A stretch of 48,944 bases of DNA from Pseudomonas nabeulensis (GTDB taxonomy: Bacteria; Pseudomonadota; Gammaproteobacteria; Pseudomonadales; Pseudomonadaceae), in contig NZ_QUZT01000055.1 of the NCBI RefSeq assembly GCF_004682045.1, positions 1 to 48,944 of the forward strand, in the 5' to 3' direction. The stretch's first letter is position 1. Every line of letters starts with the position of its first letter. Positions 25,768 through 34,346 of the stretch are shown here, in pieces. The notes beneath the pieces are model-generated. The model searched no databases, was not told the DNA's origin, and was given only the letters and a program-made list of their open reading frames with translations. The position numbers and the translations under genes are program-made.

Positions 25768-25824
25768 ATGGTCCTGTAGTGTTGTTGAGGGACGGGTACA
25801 ATATCGGCCCTCCAAGGAGCCTCC

Positions 25825-27162
25825 ATGACTGCCCTGCTTACCGACTGGCGCCATCGCCCCACCCATCGCCGCGTCTGGGCCCTGGCCGCGCCGATGATCC
25901 TGTCGAATATCTCGGTGCCACTGGTTGCCCTGGTCGACAGCATGGTCATCGGCCACCTGCCCCACGCCCATCAGTTGGGCGCCGTGGCGGTCGGTGCCAG
26001 CCTGTATACCTTTCTCGCCTGGGCCATGGGCTTTCTGCGCATGGGCACCACGGGGTTCGCCGCGCAAGCCGCCGGACGCAATGACGGGGCGGCGCTGCGG
26101 CAAATCCTGCTGCAAGGGTTGCTGCTGGCGTTGGGGCTGGCCATGTTGCTGGGCACGGTCGGCATTCCGTTCAGCCATCTGGCCTTGGAGTGGATGCAGC
26201 CCTCCGCCGAACTCAATCAACTGACTCAGGATTTTTTCCACACACGCCTATTCGGCCTGCCTGCCGCCCTGGCCAGTTATGCGCTTGTCGGCTGGTTCCT
26301 CGGCACGCAAAACGCCCGTGCACCGTTGGCCATCTTGCTGACCACCAACCTGGTGAATATCGCGCTGAACCTGTGGTTTGTGCTGGGTCTGGATTGGGGT
26401 GTGGTCGGTTCGGCGAGAGCGTCCGTTGTCGCCGAATGGACCGGCGCCCTGCTAGGCCTGGCGCTCACGCAAAAGGGCCTGCGCGCCTACCCCGGCCATA
26501 TCGCCTGGGCCGCGCTGAAACGCTGGCAGAGCTGGCGCCCGCTGTTGGCGGTGAACCGCGACATTTTCATCCGCAGCCTGGCGCTGCAATCGGTGTTTTT
26601 CATGATCACGGTACAAGGCGCGCGCTTGGGCGACGCCACCGTGGCCGCCAACGCGCTGTTGCTCAACGGTCTGTTGCTGACGGCCCACGCACTGGACGGC
26701 CTGGCCCACGCGGTCGAAGCCCTGTGCGGTCACGCCATCGGCGCCCACGACCGCCAGGCCCTGCGCCGTTCACTGGTGGTGGCCGGCGGTTGGTCGCTGA
26801 TCGCCAGCATCGGTTTCGCCCTGCTGTTCACCGTCGGCGGGCATCTGTTTATCGCCATGCAAACCGATATCCCCAGCGTGCGCGAAACGGCCGACCTCTA
26901 CCTGCCGTATCTGGCGGTGCTGCCGTTGATTGCGGTGTGGAGTTACTTGCTGGACGGCCTGTTCATCGGCGCCACCCGCGCACGGGAAATGCGCAATGGC
27001 ATGCTGCTGACAGTGTTGCTGACACTGCCGGTTGCCTGGGCGTTGCAGGGCTTGGGCAACCACGGGTTGTGGATCACCTTCCTGCTGTTCATGGCCTTGC
27101 GCAGCCTTACTCTGTGGGCGATTGCCTGGCGCTTGAATCGGCAGGATCAGTGGCTTGGATAA
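25825..27162 (+). CDS. dinF: DinF-type MATE family efflux transporter
   Basis: A 445-residue inner-membrane protein with about 12 hydrophobic helices, in the DinF branch of the MATE family of cation-coupled drug exporters. Characteristic stretches are RRVWALAAPMILSNISVPLV at the first helix and DSMVIGHL shortly after, with a second inverted half starting near ALQSVFFMITVQGARLGD. AAGGAG five bases before the ATG supports the start. Its 3' end overlaps the convergent esterase gene by 56 bases. Substrate not predictable. Confidence 0.9.
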   Translation: MTALLTDWRHRPTHRRVWALAAPMILSNISVPLVALVDSMVIGHLPHAHQLGAVAVGASLYTFLAWAMGFLRMGTTGFAAQAAGRNDGAALRQILLQGLLLALGLAMLLGTVGIPFSHLALEWMQPSAELNQLTQDFFHTRLFGLPAALASYALVGWFLGTQNARAPLAILLTTNLVNIALNLWFVLGLDWGVVGSARASVVAEWTGALLGLALTQKGLRAYPGHIAWAALKRWQSWRPLLAVNRDIFIRSLALQSVFFMITVQGARLGDATVAANALLLNGLLLTAHALDGLAHAVEALCGHAIGAHDRQALRRSLVVAGGWSLIASIGFALLFTVGGHLFIAMQTDIPSVRETADLYLPYLAVLPLIAVWSYLLDGLFIGATRAREMRNGMLLTVLLTLPVAWALQGLGNHGLWITFLLFMALRSLTLWAIAWRLNRQDQWLG

Positions 27163-28000
27163 ATGCAGTCACGCGGTCCAATACCGGTGCCAGCCAGCGT
27201 AAAGGTTTTGAGATCGCAGCGACCAACGTCTGGTGGTTGGTCTTGCCGAAGTAGAACTCTTCCACAGGCACGCCGACGGCCCGCAATTTATTCGCCAGCC
27301 CACCCGTATTGCGTGTGGGGTTGACCAACTTGTCAGCCGTCGAGGCGATCAACAAAGTTGGCGGTGCATCGGCACTCACATGGTTGATCGGCTGGGAATC
27401 CGGTGGCGAGTCGGGGAAGAAAAAAACCGGTTTCACCTCCGGGTTTTCAATCGGCAGGAAGTCATACGGGCCGGCCAGGCCGATCCAGCCTTTGAAGATT
27501 GAGGGCGACAAACCCACAGCACTCAGCCAGCGCGCGTCCAGCGCCAGCATCGAGGCGTTGTAGGCGCCGGAGCTGTGGCCCATCACATAGAGCTGCTTGG
27601 GGTCGGCGCCGTAGTCGGCAATGTGCTGATAGGTCCAGGCCACCGCTTGGGCGCCGTCCTGGAGAAACGCGGGGTAACGCACTTGGGGGTAGAGCCGGTA
27701 ATCGGCGATCACCACGACGATACCGCGTGATGCCAGGGCTTCACCAACGAAACCGTAGTCATCCTTGGAACCGGAGTTCCAGCTGCCGCCGTAGAAAAAC
27801 ACCACCACGGGGGCGTTGGAGATAGCGGGAGCTGGACGATAGATATCGAGTTTCTGGCGGGGATCATCGCCATAAGCGATGGCTGATGTTTTGGTGAAGG
27901 TACTGGAGGGCGTGAGTGCGTTGAGCACATTGATGGGGGAGCAGGCCGCGAGGAAGGCGGTGAGTGCCAGGGTGAAGGCTTGTAAGAACCTGCTCGACAT
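27107..28000 (-). CDS. Alpha/beta-hydrolase lipoprotein (carboxylesterase-like)
   Basis: A 297-residue envelope hydrolase. The signal ends in FLAAC (Cys20). The nucleophile elbow is GHSSG (Ser143), the oxyanion-hole strand reads VVVFFYGGSW (Tyr in place of the usual His of HGGxW), and candidates for the rest of the triad are Asp in STADKLVNP and His in GKTNHQTL. It fits the BD-FAE/Est acetyl-esterase group. GAGGGG six bases before the ATG fixes the start. The C-terminus runs 56 bases into the end of dinF. Substrate unknown. Confidence 0.88.
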   Translation of the reverse strand: MSSRFLQAFTLALTAFLAACSPINVLNALTPSSTFTKTSAIAYGDDPRQKLDIYRPAPAISNAPVVVFFYGGSWNSGSKDDYGFVGEALASRGIVVVIADYRLYPQVRYPAFLQDGAQAVAWTYQHIADYGADPKQLYVMGHSSGAYNASMLALDARWLSAVGLSPSIFKGWIGLAGPYDFLPIENPEVKPVFFFPDSPPDSQPINHVSADAPPTLLIASTADKLVNPTRNTGGLANKLRAVGVPVEEFYFGKTNHQTLVAAISKPLRWLAPVLDRVTAFIQATDPADSSARQSPTE

Positions 28001-28042
28001 CGTCTACCCCTCACACAAAAAGTACTACCAGATGAAGATCTA

Positions 28043-28135
28043 AATGTGGGAGGGGGCTTGCCCCCGATGGCGGTGTGTCAGGCAGCTCATGTGCTACTGA
28101 TGTACCGCTATCGGGGGCAAGCCCCCTCCCACATT
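28043..28135. repeat. REPIN (inverted REP pair)
   Basis: ATGTGGGAGGGGGCTTGCCC at the left, inverted partner at the right, GAT ends inward (GATGGCGG and CCGCTATC). It lies between the speA 3' end and the esterase promoter region. Confidence 0.9.
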
Positions 28136-28156
28136 TTGAATCGGTGCCAACTGACG

Positions 28157-30070
28157 TTATGAGGACAGGTACGAAGACCGCGTCAGCCCCAACCGCAATG
28201 CATCCAGGAACTGCGTACGCTCACTCGCGCTGATCTTCGCGCTCGCGCACTTGTCGCGGTAGTGCGTCATCAACTCCTCCGGCGACAAGTGCACATAGCG
28301 CAGCATGTCTTCAATGGTGTCGTGGGTCTCGATTCCGGCGCTGTACACCGAGCCGTCGTCACGCTGGTAGATGTTCACCGAGTCGGTGTCACCGAACAGG
28401 TTGTGCATGTCGCCGAGGATTTCCTGGTAAGCGCCCACCAGGAAGATACCCAGCAAGTAGTCTTCACCTTCGTTCAAGGCGTGCACCGGCAGGCTGGTCT
28501 CGATGGACTGCTCGTCGACGTACTGCTTGATCTTGCCGTCGGAGTCGCAGGTCAGGTCTTGCAGTACTGCACGACGCAGCGGCTCTTCGTCGAGGCGGTG
28601 CAGCGGCAAAATCGGCAATACCTGGCCGATGGCCCAGGTGTCCGGCAGGCTCTGGAACACCGAGAAGTTGCAGATGTACTTGTCGGCCAGCTTGTCGTTG
28701 AGTTCGTCCAGCACCTGGCGGTGCGAGCGCTGGCGGGCTTTCAGCGAGTTGTGCAGGCGACGGCATACGGCGAAGTAGCATTGCTCGGCCAGGGCTTTTT
28801 CCGCCAGGGTCAGCTTGCCGTCGGCGTACTGGGCGGCCACGTCGCTCATGTAGTGGGTGGCGCGCCAGTAGGTTTCGGTGACCATCTCGATATCGGTCGG
28901 GCCGAGCAGGTCCACCAGCCATTGCACGGTTTCCGGCAGGGCTTCCTTGTTCTCGATCAACGGCACGTCGTCGTTGTGTTTCTCGACGTCAGTGACCTGC
29001 ACCACCAGCATGGCGTGGTGCGCTGTCAGCGAACGGCCGCTTTCGGAGAAGATGTGCGGGTGCGGCAGGCTCTGCGCATCGCAGAATTCCTTGAGCATGC
29101 CCACCACCACGCCGGCGTAGTCGTCCATGTCGTAGTTGATCGAGCTGGCGTTACGCGAGTGCGTACCGTCGTAGTCCACACCCAGGCCACCGCCCACGTC
29201 GATGTGGTCCACCGGCAGGCCGAGGTTGCGCAGCTCGCCGTAGTAACGAATGGCTTCCTTGAAGCCGTGCTGGTAGTCGGCCAGGTTGGCGATCTGCGAG
29301 CCCATGTGGAAGTGCAGCAGGCGGATGCCCTGGTCCAGGCCCGCCGCGCGGAAACGCTCGACCACCGACAGCAGTTGCGCCGCCGACAAACCGAACTTGG
29401 ACTTCTCACCGCCGGTGTCCGCCCACTTGCTCGACGCCAACGACGACAAACGCACGCGCAGGCCCACCTGTGGCTTGACCTTGAGGCTGGCGGCCTCTTC
29501 GATCACCAACTCCACTTCGGATTCTTTCTCGATCACGATAAACACGTTGTGGCCGAGCTTCTGGCCCATCAGCGCCAGGCGGATGAACTCACGGTCTTTG
29601 TAACCATTGCACACGATGGTGCCGCCCTTGGGCGCCAGGGCCAGCACGGCCAGCAGCTCAGGCTTGGAACCGGCTTCGAGGCCGATAGAGACGTTCTGGG
29701 TGGCGATGATGTTCTCGATCACCGCTTCCTGCTGGTTCACCTTGATCGGGTACAGCGCGGTGTATTGGCTCTGGTATTCCAGGCGCTCGATGTTCGCATC
29801 GAACGCGCCGGTCAGCTGGCGTACACGGTCTTGCAGGATATCGGGGAAGCGCACCAGCAATGGCAGCGACAGGCCACTTTTACGCAACTCGTCGACTTGC
29901 TCGTACAGGTCAACCGGCGTGCTGTTCGGGCCGTTCGGACGGACTTCAACGCGACCGGCTTCATTGATCGCGAAATACCCGGCCCCCCAATGGCGAATCC
30001 CGTAAACACTGCGGCTGTCCGCAACTGTCCATTGGCTGCCATCGTCTTTGCGTGTGCGTAGTACGGACAT
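28157..30070 (-). CDS. speA: Biosynthetic arginine decarboxylase
   Basis: A 637-residue PLP-dependent enzyme of the alanine-racemase-fold group. It makes agmatine from arginine, the first step of the arginine route to putrescine. PLP lysine is Lys110 in LYPIKVNQQ; further conserved blocks are HFHMGSQIAN, HIDVGGGLGVDYDGT, SESGRSLTAHHA and, at the C-terminal half, the Cys-containing LTCDSDGK. Length and motifs match the E. coli and Pseudomonas SpeA family. GGGGA five bases before the ATG supports the start. Confidence 0.96.
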   Translation of the reverse strand: MSVLRTRKDDGSQWTVADSRSVYGIRHWGAGYFAINEAGRVEVRPNGPNSTPVDLYEQVDELRKSGLSLPLLVRFPDILQDRVRQLTGAFDANIERLEYQSQYTALYPIKVNQQEAVIENIIATQNVSIGLEAGSKPELLAVLALAPKGGTIVCNGYKDREFIRLALMGQKLGHNVFIVIEKESEVELVIEEAASLKVKPQVGLRVRLSSLASSKWADTGGEKSKFGLSAAQLLSVVERFRAAGLDQGIRLLHFHMGSQIANLADYQHGFKEAIRYYGELRNLGLPVDHIDVGGGLGVDYDGTHSRNASSINYDMDDYAGVVVGMLKEFCDAQSLPHPHIFSESGRSLTAHHAMLVVQVTDVEKHNDDVPLIENKEALPETVQWLVDLLGPTDIEMVTETYWRATHYMSDVAAQYADGKLTLAEKALAEQCYFAVCRRLHNSLKARQRSHRQVLDELNDKLADKYICNFSVFQSLPDTWAIGQVLPILPLHRLDEEPLRRAVLQDLTCDSDGKIKQYVDEQSIETSLPVHALNEGEDYLLGIFLVGAYQEILGDMHNLFGDTDSVNIYQRDDGSVYSAGIETHDTIEDMLRYVHLSPEELMTHYRDKCASAKISASERTQFLDALRLGLTRSSYLSS

Positions 30071-30148
30071 CGAAGTCCCCTATAAATGAAGTCGAAGGCA
30101 CCGCCCCTATCAGAGGCTGGCGCAGTCTAAAGAATGAAAATGACGATT

Positions 30149-30179
30149 TGCCTGCGTGCAAGGTAGGACCCCACGCGCA
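30149..30179 (-). terminator. Possible terminator of yciH
   Basis: On the minus strand CCTGCGCGTG pairs imperfectly with CACGCAGG around a loop of about 13 bases, followed by CAAATCGTCATTTTC. It lies in the 143-base gap between yciH and speA. The stem has a two-base bulge and the U-tract is weak. Confidence 0.3.
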
Positions 30180-30213
30180 GGACAGAGTTTAGACACAGGT
30201 CGGGAAGAGGCTT

Positions 30214-30585
30214 TCAGCCGCCGGACTTCTTGGCCTTGTACCCGAGTTTGATCAGCTCGGCCAACAGCAACTCGACGTGATCGCCCTGGATCTCGATGAC
30301 GCCGTCTTTCAACGCGCCACCGGTGCCACAGCGCTTTTTCAGCGAGGTGGCGAGTTCCTTCAGGGCATCCTCGGCCAAGGGCACGCCGGTGATGGTGGTC
30401 ACCGTCTTGCCGCCACGGCCTTTGCTTTCGCGTCGTACGCGGGCAATACCGTCGCCTTCGGGGATCAGGGTCTGTTTGCAGGTACACGAATCCACGGGCT
30501 GGCGACAGTCCGGGCAGTGACGACCTGCGTCGGTGGAAAATACCAGGCCACCAAGGGCGGCGAAGGATGCGGCTTTTTTGGCCAC
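30214..30585 (-). CDS. yciH: YciH, SUI1/eIF1-like translation factor
   Basis: A 123-residue SUI1-domain protein. A short N-terminal region with two CxC/CxxC-like pairs (CPDCRQPVDSCTC) may bind metal. The SUI1 core follows, with GRGGKTVTTITGVPL, LKKRCGTGGALKDGVIEIQG and ELLIKLGYKAKK-like end. The start is the GTG at 30585 with GAGG upstream; a longer frame to 723 bases into the 5' side is open but has no support. Bacterial YciH binds the 30S subunit and affects start-site selection under stress. Confidence 0.9.
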   Translation of the reverse strand: MAKKAASFAALGGLVFSTDAGRHCPDCRQPVDSCTCKQTLIPEGDGIARVRRESKGRGGKTVTTITGVPLAEDALKELATSLKKRCGTGGALKDGVIEIQGDHVELLLAELIKLGYKAKKSGG

Positions 30586-30767
30586 CGGCAATCCTCTTGG
30601 GAGGATGAAGACTGATCGGCACCTGCACAGAGGCGAGCCGACCGCGAAGCCCCACTCAGGCAGGGGCAGCGCTACCGAAGCGCCAAGGCGCCTCGGGTGA
30701 AAAGTCGCGCAGTGTAACGGCAAAAAGCCGACTTGCTAAGAGCCAAATAGCGCCAATTTCTGCAACT

Positions 30768-31307
30768 TTAGCGACGTGAGGCCAGATAGCGGCGCAAGCC
30801 CTCCTGGGCGTCCGGGCAGTAAGGCTTTTGCTCGGCTTCTTGCAAGACAATTCCGACAGGCAAAAAGCGCGCCTCCATGACTTCTTCAGGCTGCAAACGC
30901 AGGGGGCCGTCCCAGACAGCGGAGTAGGATTTGCACCACAGGCGGCTGTCGCCATCTTCGAAGTAGAAGTGGTCATGTTCGGTCAATTCCACCCCACTGA
31001 CACCGAGCTCTTCCTCAAGCTCGCGGGCCGCCGATAACGCATAGGGCTCACCCGCTGCCACCATCCCGCCTGCCGCTGTGTCCCAGAAGCCGGGATACAT
31101 GGCTTTGCTCAGGGTGCGCCGATGCACACACAGTTCGCCTTGGGAATTGAACAGGAAGATGAAGGTGCAACGACCAATCAAGCCGCGCTGGCGCAGGTCA
31201 GACCTGACCAGGGCGCCGAGCAGGTTGTCCTGTTCGTCGACCCAGCAGATCAGTTCAGCATCAGAGGCCGCACGGTGTGCGGCCTCTTTTTGAGTAGCGT
31301 CCATCAT
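30768..31307 (-). CDS. NUDIX hydrolase (YfcD/isopentenyl-isomerase-like)
   Basis: A 179-residue NUDIX protein with a complete box, G80 to V103: GGMVAAGEPYALSAARE then LEEELGV, matching GX5EX7REUXEEXGU. The flanking LCVHRRTLSKAMYPGFWDT resembles the YfcD/IDI-like subgroup. The substrate is not predictable, although nucleoside-diphosphate derivatives are usual. Two consecutive ATGs (31307 and 31304) are possible; the first overlaps the stop of the upstream DUF2333 gene (TGATG), so translation is coupled. Confidence 0.9.
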   Translation of the reverse strand: MMDATQKEAAHRAASDAELICWVDEQDNLLGALVRSDLRQRGLIGRCTFIFLFNSQGELCVHRRTLSKAMYPGFWDTAAGGMVAAGEPYALSAARELEEELGVSGVELTEHDHFYFEDGDSRLWCKSYSAVWDGPLRLQPEEVMEARFLPVGIVLQEAEQKPYCPDAQEGLRRYLASRR

Positions 31308-32374
31308 CAACCCTGGTTGAGGAGCTGACGCAAGTCGATCACTGCAGCGTTGGCCCGGGAGATATAGTTGGCCATCACCAGCGAATGGTTCGCCAGTACG
31401 CCGAAGCCACTGCCGTTAAGAATCATAGGACTCCACACCGGTTCCTGCGAGGCCTCCAGCTCACGAATGATCTGGCGCACGCTGACCGTGGCGTTTTTCT
31501 TGGCCAGCACGTCGGCAAAGTCGACTTCGATAGCGCGCAGCAGGTGGGACAAGGCCCACGCCTGGCCACGGGCTTCGTAGAACACGTTATCGATCTGCAT
31601 CCATGGGGTTTCCACCACTTCTTCGTCGACCTGCGGCACTTCACCCGGCGCCAGGGCTTCGGTTTTCAGCGCGGTGTTCAGCTTCACCCGGCCCACGCTG
31701 GCCGACAAGCGTTGCGACAGCGAGCCCAAACGGGTGGCGACGTCGCCCAACCAGTTGTTCAGGTTGTCGGCGCGGGCATAGAACAGCGCGCCCTTCTGGT
31801 TCGGGTCGGACAAGCGCGCTTCATAGCGGCTCAGGGAGTTGATGCCTTCCTGGTATTCCGACTCGCTGGACGGCAGCACCCAGCTCTTGTTGTCGAAGTT
31901 GAAGCGCGGTTCCGCCTTGGCCAAGTCGGCATCTTCGGCCGACTGCGACTGCGAGCGGGCGAAGTCTTTGCGCAGGGCGCGGGTCAGGTCGCGTACCTGC
32001 ACCAGCACGCCGTATTCCCAGCTCGGCATGTTGTCCATCCACAGGCCCGGCGGGAAGCGGTCGTTGGAAATGTAGCCACCTGGCTTGTTGAGCAAGGTGC
32101 CCACGACAGTCTTGAGGGTTTCGACGGTGGTGAAGCCCACCACCATTTGCTTGCCGTCTTTCTCGGCAGCAATCTGCGCATTTTGCTGGACCGGGAACAA
32201 CGCCGGTTCTTCGCTCCAGTACCAACCCAGGGCACCGGTGACCAACAGGTACAGACCCAACACGCTGAGCAAGGCTTTGCTCAGCAGCAGGTTGCGAAAG
32301 TAGCCGCGGTTGGCCGACTTGGGCTCTGGGGCGGGCCCTTTGGCACTGCCTTCACGGTTTTTCCAGTCCAGCAT
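31307..32374 (-). CDS. DUF2333 family membrane protein
   Basis: A 355-residue protein with one membrane helix (about 29-52) and a helical periplasmic domain containing NKPGGYISNDRFPPGLWMDN and WEYGVLVQVRDLTRALR. I recognise it as the DUF2333 family, of unknown function, also present at this place in P. aeruginosa next to the diguanylate cyclase gene. AAAGGA six bases before the ATG supports the start. In an operon with the NUDIX gene and divergent from gcbA over 248 bases, in which I could not assign a firm promoter. Confidence 0.88.
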   Translation of the reverse strand: MLDWKNREGSAKGPAPEPKSANRGYFRNLLLSKALLSVLGLYLLVTGALGWYWSEEPALFPVQQNAQIAAEKDGKQMVVGFTTVETLKTVVGTLLNKPGGYISNDRFPPGLWMDNMPSWEYGVLVQVRDLTRALRKDFARSQSQSAEDADLAKAEPRFNFDNKSWVLPSSESEYQEGINSLSRYEARLSDPNQKGALFYARADNLNNWLGDVATRLGSLSQRLSASVGRVKLNTALKTEALAPGEVPQVDEEVVETPWMQIDNVFYEARGQAWALSHLLRAIEVDFADVLAKKNATVSVRQIIRELEASQEPVWSPMILNGSGFGVLANHSLVMANYISRANAAVIDLRQLLNQG

Positions 32375-32622
32375 GGCGATATCCTTTCAATCACTTGAGT
32401 TCATGCACATCAATAGTCCGGGTGCGTTCAAACACTCCGACCACAACCCTACCCCATCGTGCCGGTCGATGCGGGGCTTTTTATACGGCGCGACCCACCA
32501 GTCAGCTACTGAATACCAAGACACGCAGTTTATTGACGTACGACACTCATCCTATCGAAAAGAGGTGCTAGCATAGAGCCATCAGTTCGACCTCAGCATG
32601 CACCCTAACTAGTAGTCAGGAT

Positions 32623-34293
32623 ATGACCGAGCCAGAAGACCCCAGCCGTGAGCGCCTCAAGCACCATTTTGCCCAGCGGGTAATTCATCAGGCACGTCAA
32701 ATTCTTGAGATCTGGCAGCGCCTGCAACGCAGCGAATGGTCCGGTGCCGACCTCGCCGAACTCAGCGAAGCCAACCTGCGCCTGCTGCGGTTTGCCGAGC
32801 GCTTCGAACAGCCCGAACACAGTCAATTGGCGCGGCATATCGGCGAGTCACTGCAAGCGGTGGACGAAAATCGCGGACGCCTGAGCAGTCACCTGATCAC
32901 CGAACTCAATCGCTTGATGCAACGCCTGTCGCGCACCGGCCTGCGCCAGGGCGACCAGTTGGAACAAACCTTCCTGCCGCCGATGCGCAAGCCGATCTAT
33001 GTGATGCTCGCCGATCACGAGCGTGCCGAGCGCCTGGCCAAGCAACTGGAATTCTTCGGCATGAGCGCCCAGTCCCTGGACAGCGTGGCGGCATTTCACG
33101 CGTCCATGGCCGAGCGCCTGCCTTCGGCCATTGTGATGGACGTGGATTTCTGCGGCGCCGGCCTGGGCCTCAAGCTCGCCGCGCAAGCCCAGGAAGGCCT
33201 GGAACAAAAGCTGCCGCTGCTGTTTTTCAGCCTGCATGAAACCGACACCCCCACCCGCCTGGCCGCCGTGCGTGCTGGCGGACAGGAGTTTCTGACCGGA
33301 ACCCTGGAAGCCTCCAGCCTGCTGGAAAAAATCGAAGTGCTGACGTGCGTCGCCCAGTACGAACCTTATAAAGTGCTGATCATCGACGACTCACGAGCCC
33401 AGGCCCTGCACACCGAGCGCCTGCTCAACAGCGCCGGCATCGTCACCCGCACCCTGATCGAACCGATCCAGGCCATGGCCGAGCTGGCGGATTTCCAGCC
33501 CGACCTGATCATCCTCGACATGTACATGCCCGCCTGCACCGGCACCGAACTGGCCAAGGTAATTCGCCATAACGACCGTTACGTAAGCGTGCCGATCATC
33601 TACCTGTCGGCCGAAGACGACCTGGACAAACAACTGGACGCCATGAGCGAAGGCGGCGACGACTTTCTCACCAAGCCGATCAAGCCGCGCCACCTGATCA
33701 CCACCGTACGCAACCGCGCCGCCCGTGCGCGCCACCTCAAGGCGCGGATGGTGCGCGACAGCCTGACCGGCTTGTACAACCACACGCACATCCTGCAACT
33801 GCTCGAAGACTGCAGCTTCCGCGCCCGCCGCGAGAACAAGCCATTGAGTTTTGCCATGCTGGATATCGACCACTTCAAGCGGGTCAATGACAGCCACGGC
33901 CACCCCATGGGCGACCGGGTGATCAAAAGCCTGGCGCTGTTCCTCAAGCAGCGTTTGCGCAAGACCGACTTTATCGGACGCTACGGCGGCGAAGAATTCG
34001 CCATCGTGATGCCCGACACCGACCTGGAAGCGGCCTGCCAGGTACTCGACGAAATTCGTCGACGCTTTGCCGAAATCCACTACCCCGCCCAGCCCCAGGA
34101 CTTGTGGTGCACCTTCAGCGCAGGCCTGGTGGAACTGTGCGACGGTTCCGACAGCCTGATGATGGCGGCCCAGGCCGACGAAGCGCTGTACCGTGCCAAG
34201 GATGCCGGACGCAACCGGGTGCAAGCTGCGCGCGGATCAAAGCAAAGTGCCATCTTTTCATCGGATTCCACTGATTCCGTCATAACCCTGTAA
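32623..34293 (+). CDS. gcbA: GcbA, dual-receiver diguanylate cyclase
   Basis: A 556-residue cytoplasmic enzyme making cyclic di-GMP. Order: helical N-terminal region (1-120); receiver-like domain 1 (about 125-240, acidic DVDF at 173-176); receiver 2 (about 249-365, Asp299 in IILDMYMP, Lys351); and a GGDEF domain (about 375-545) with an intact GGEEF active site (455-459). An inhibitory site RKTD (446-449) sits five residues before it, as required for product inhibition. Neighbours match P. aeruginosa PA4843/GcbA and P. fluorescens GcbA, which promote surface attachment. AGGA lies very close to the ATG, a weak ribosome site. Confidence 0.92.
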   Translation: MTEPEDPSRERLKHHFAQRVIHQARQILEIWQRLQRSEWSGADLAELSEANLRLLRFAERFEQPEHSQLARHIGESLQAVDENRGRLSSHLITELNRLMQRLSRTGLRQGDQLEQTFLPPMRKPIYVMLADHERAERLAKQLEFFGMSAQSLDSVAAFHASMAERLPSAIVMDVDFCGAGLGLKLAAQAQEGLEQKLPLLFFSLHETDTPTRLAAVRAGGQEFLTGTLEASSLLEKIEVLTCVAQYEPYKVLIIDDSRAQALHTERLLNSAGIVTRTLIEPIQAMAELADFQPDLIILDMYMPACTGTELAKVIRHNDRYVSVPIIYLSAEDDLDKQLDAMSEGGDDFLTKPIKPRHLITTVRNRAARARHLKARMVRDSLTGLYNHTHILQLLEDCSFRARRENKPLSFAMLDIDHFKRVNDSHGHPMGDRVIKSLALFLKQRLRKTDFIGRYGGEEFAIVMPDTDLEAACQVLDEIRRRFAEIHYPAQPQDLWCTFSAGLVELCDGSDSLMMAAQADEALYRAKDAGRNRVQAARGSKQSAIFSSDSTDSVITL

Positions 34294-34346
34294 CGAAAAC
34301 GCAATAAGTTCAGGCACTTATCTTTTGCTGTCGGTTGAAACCACGC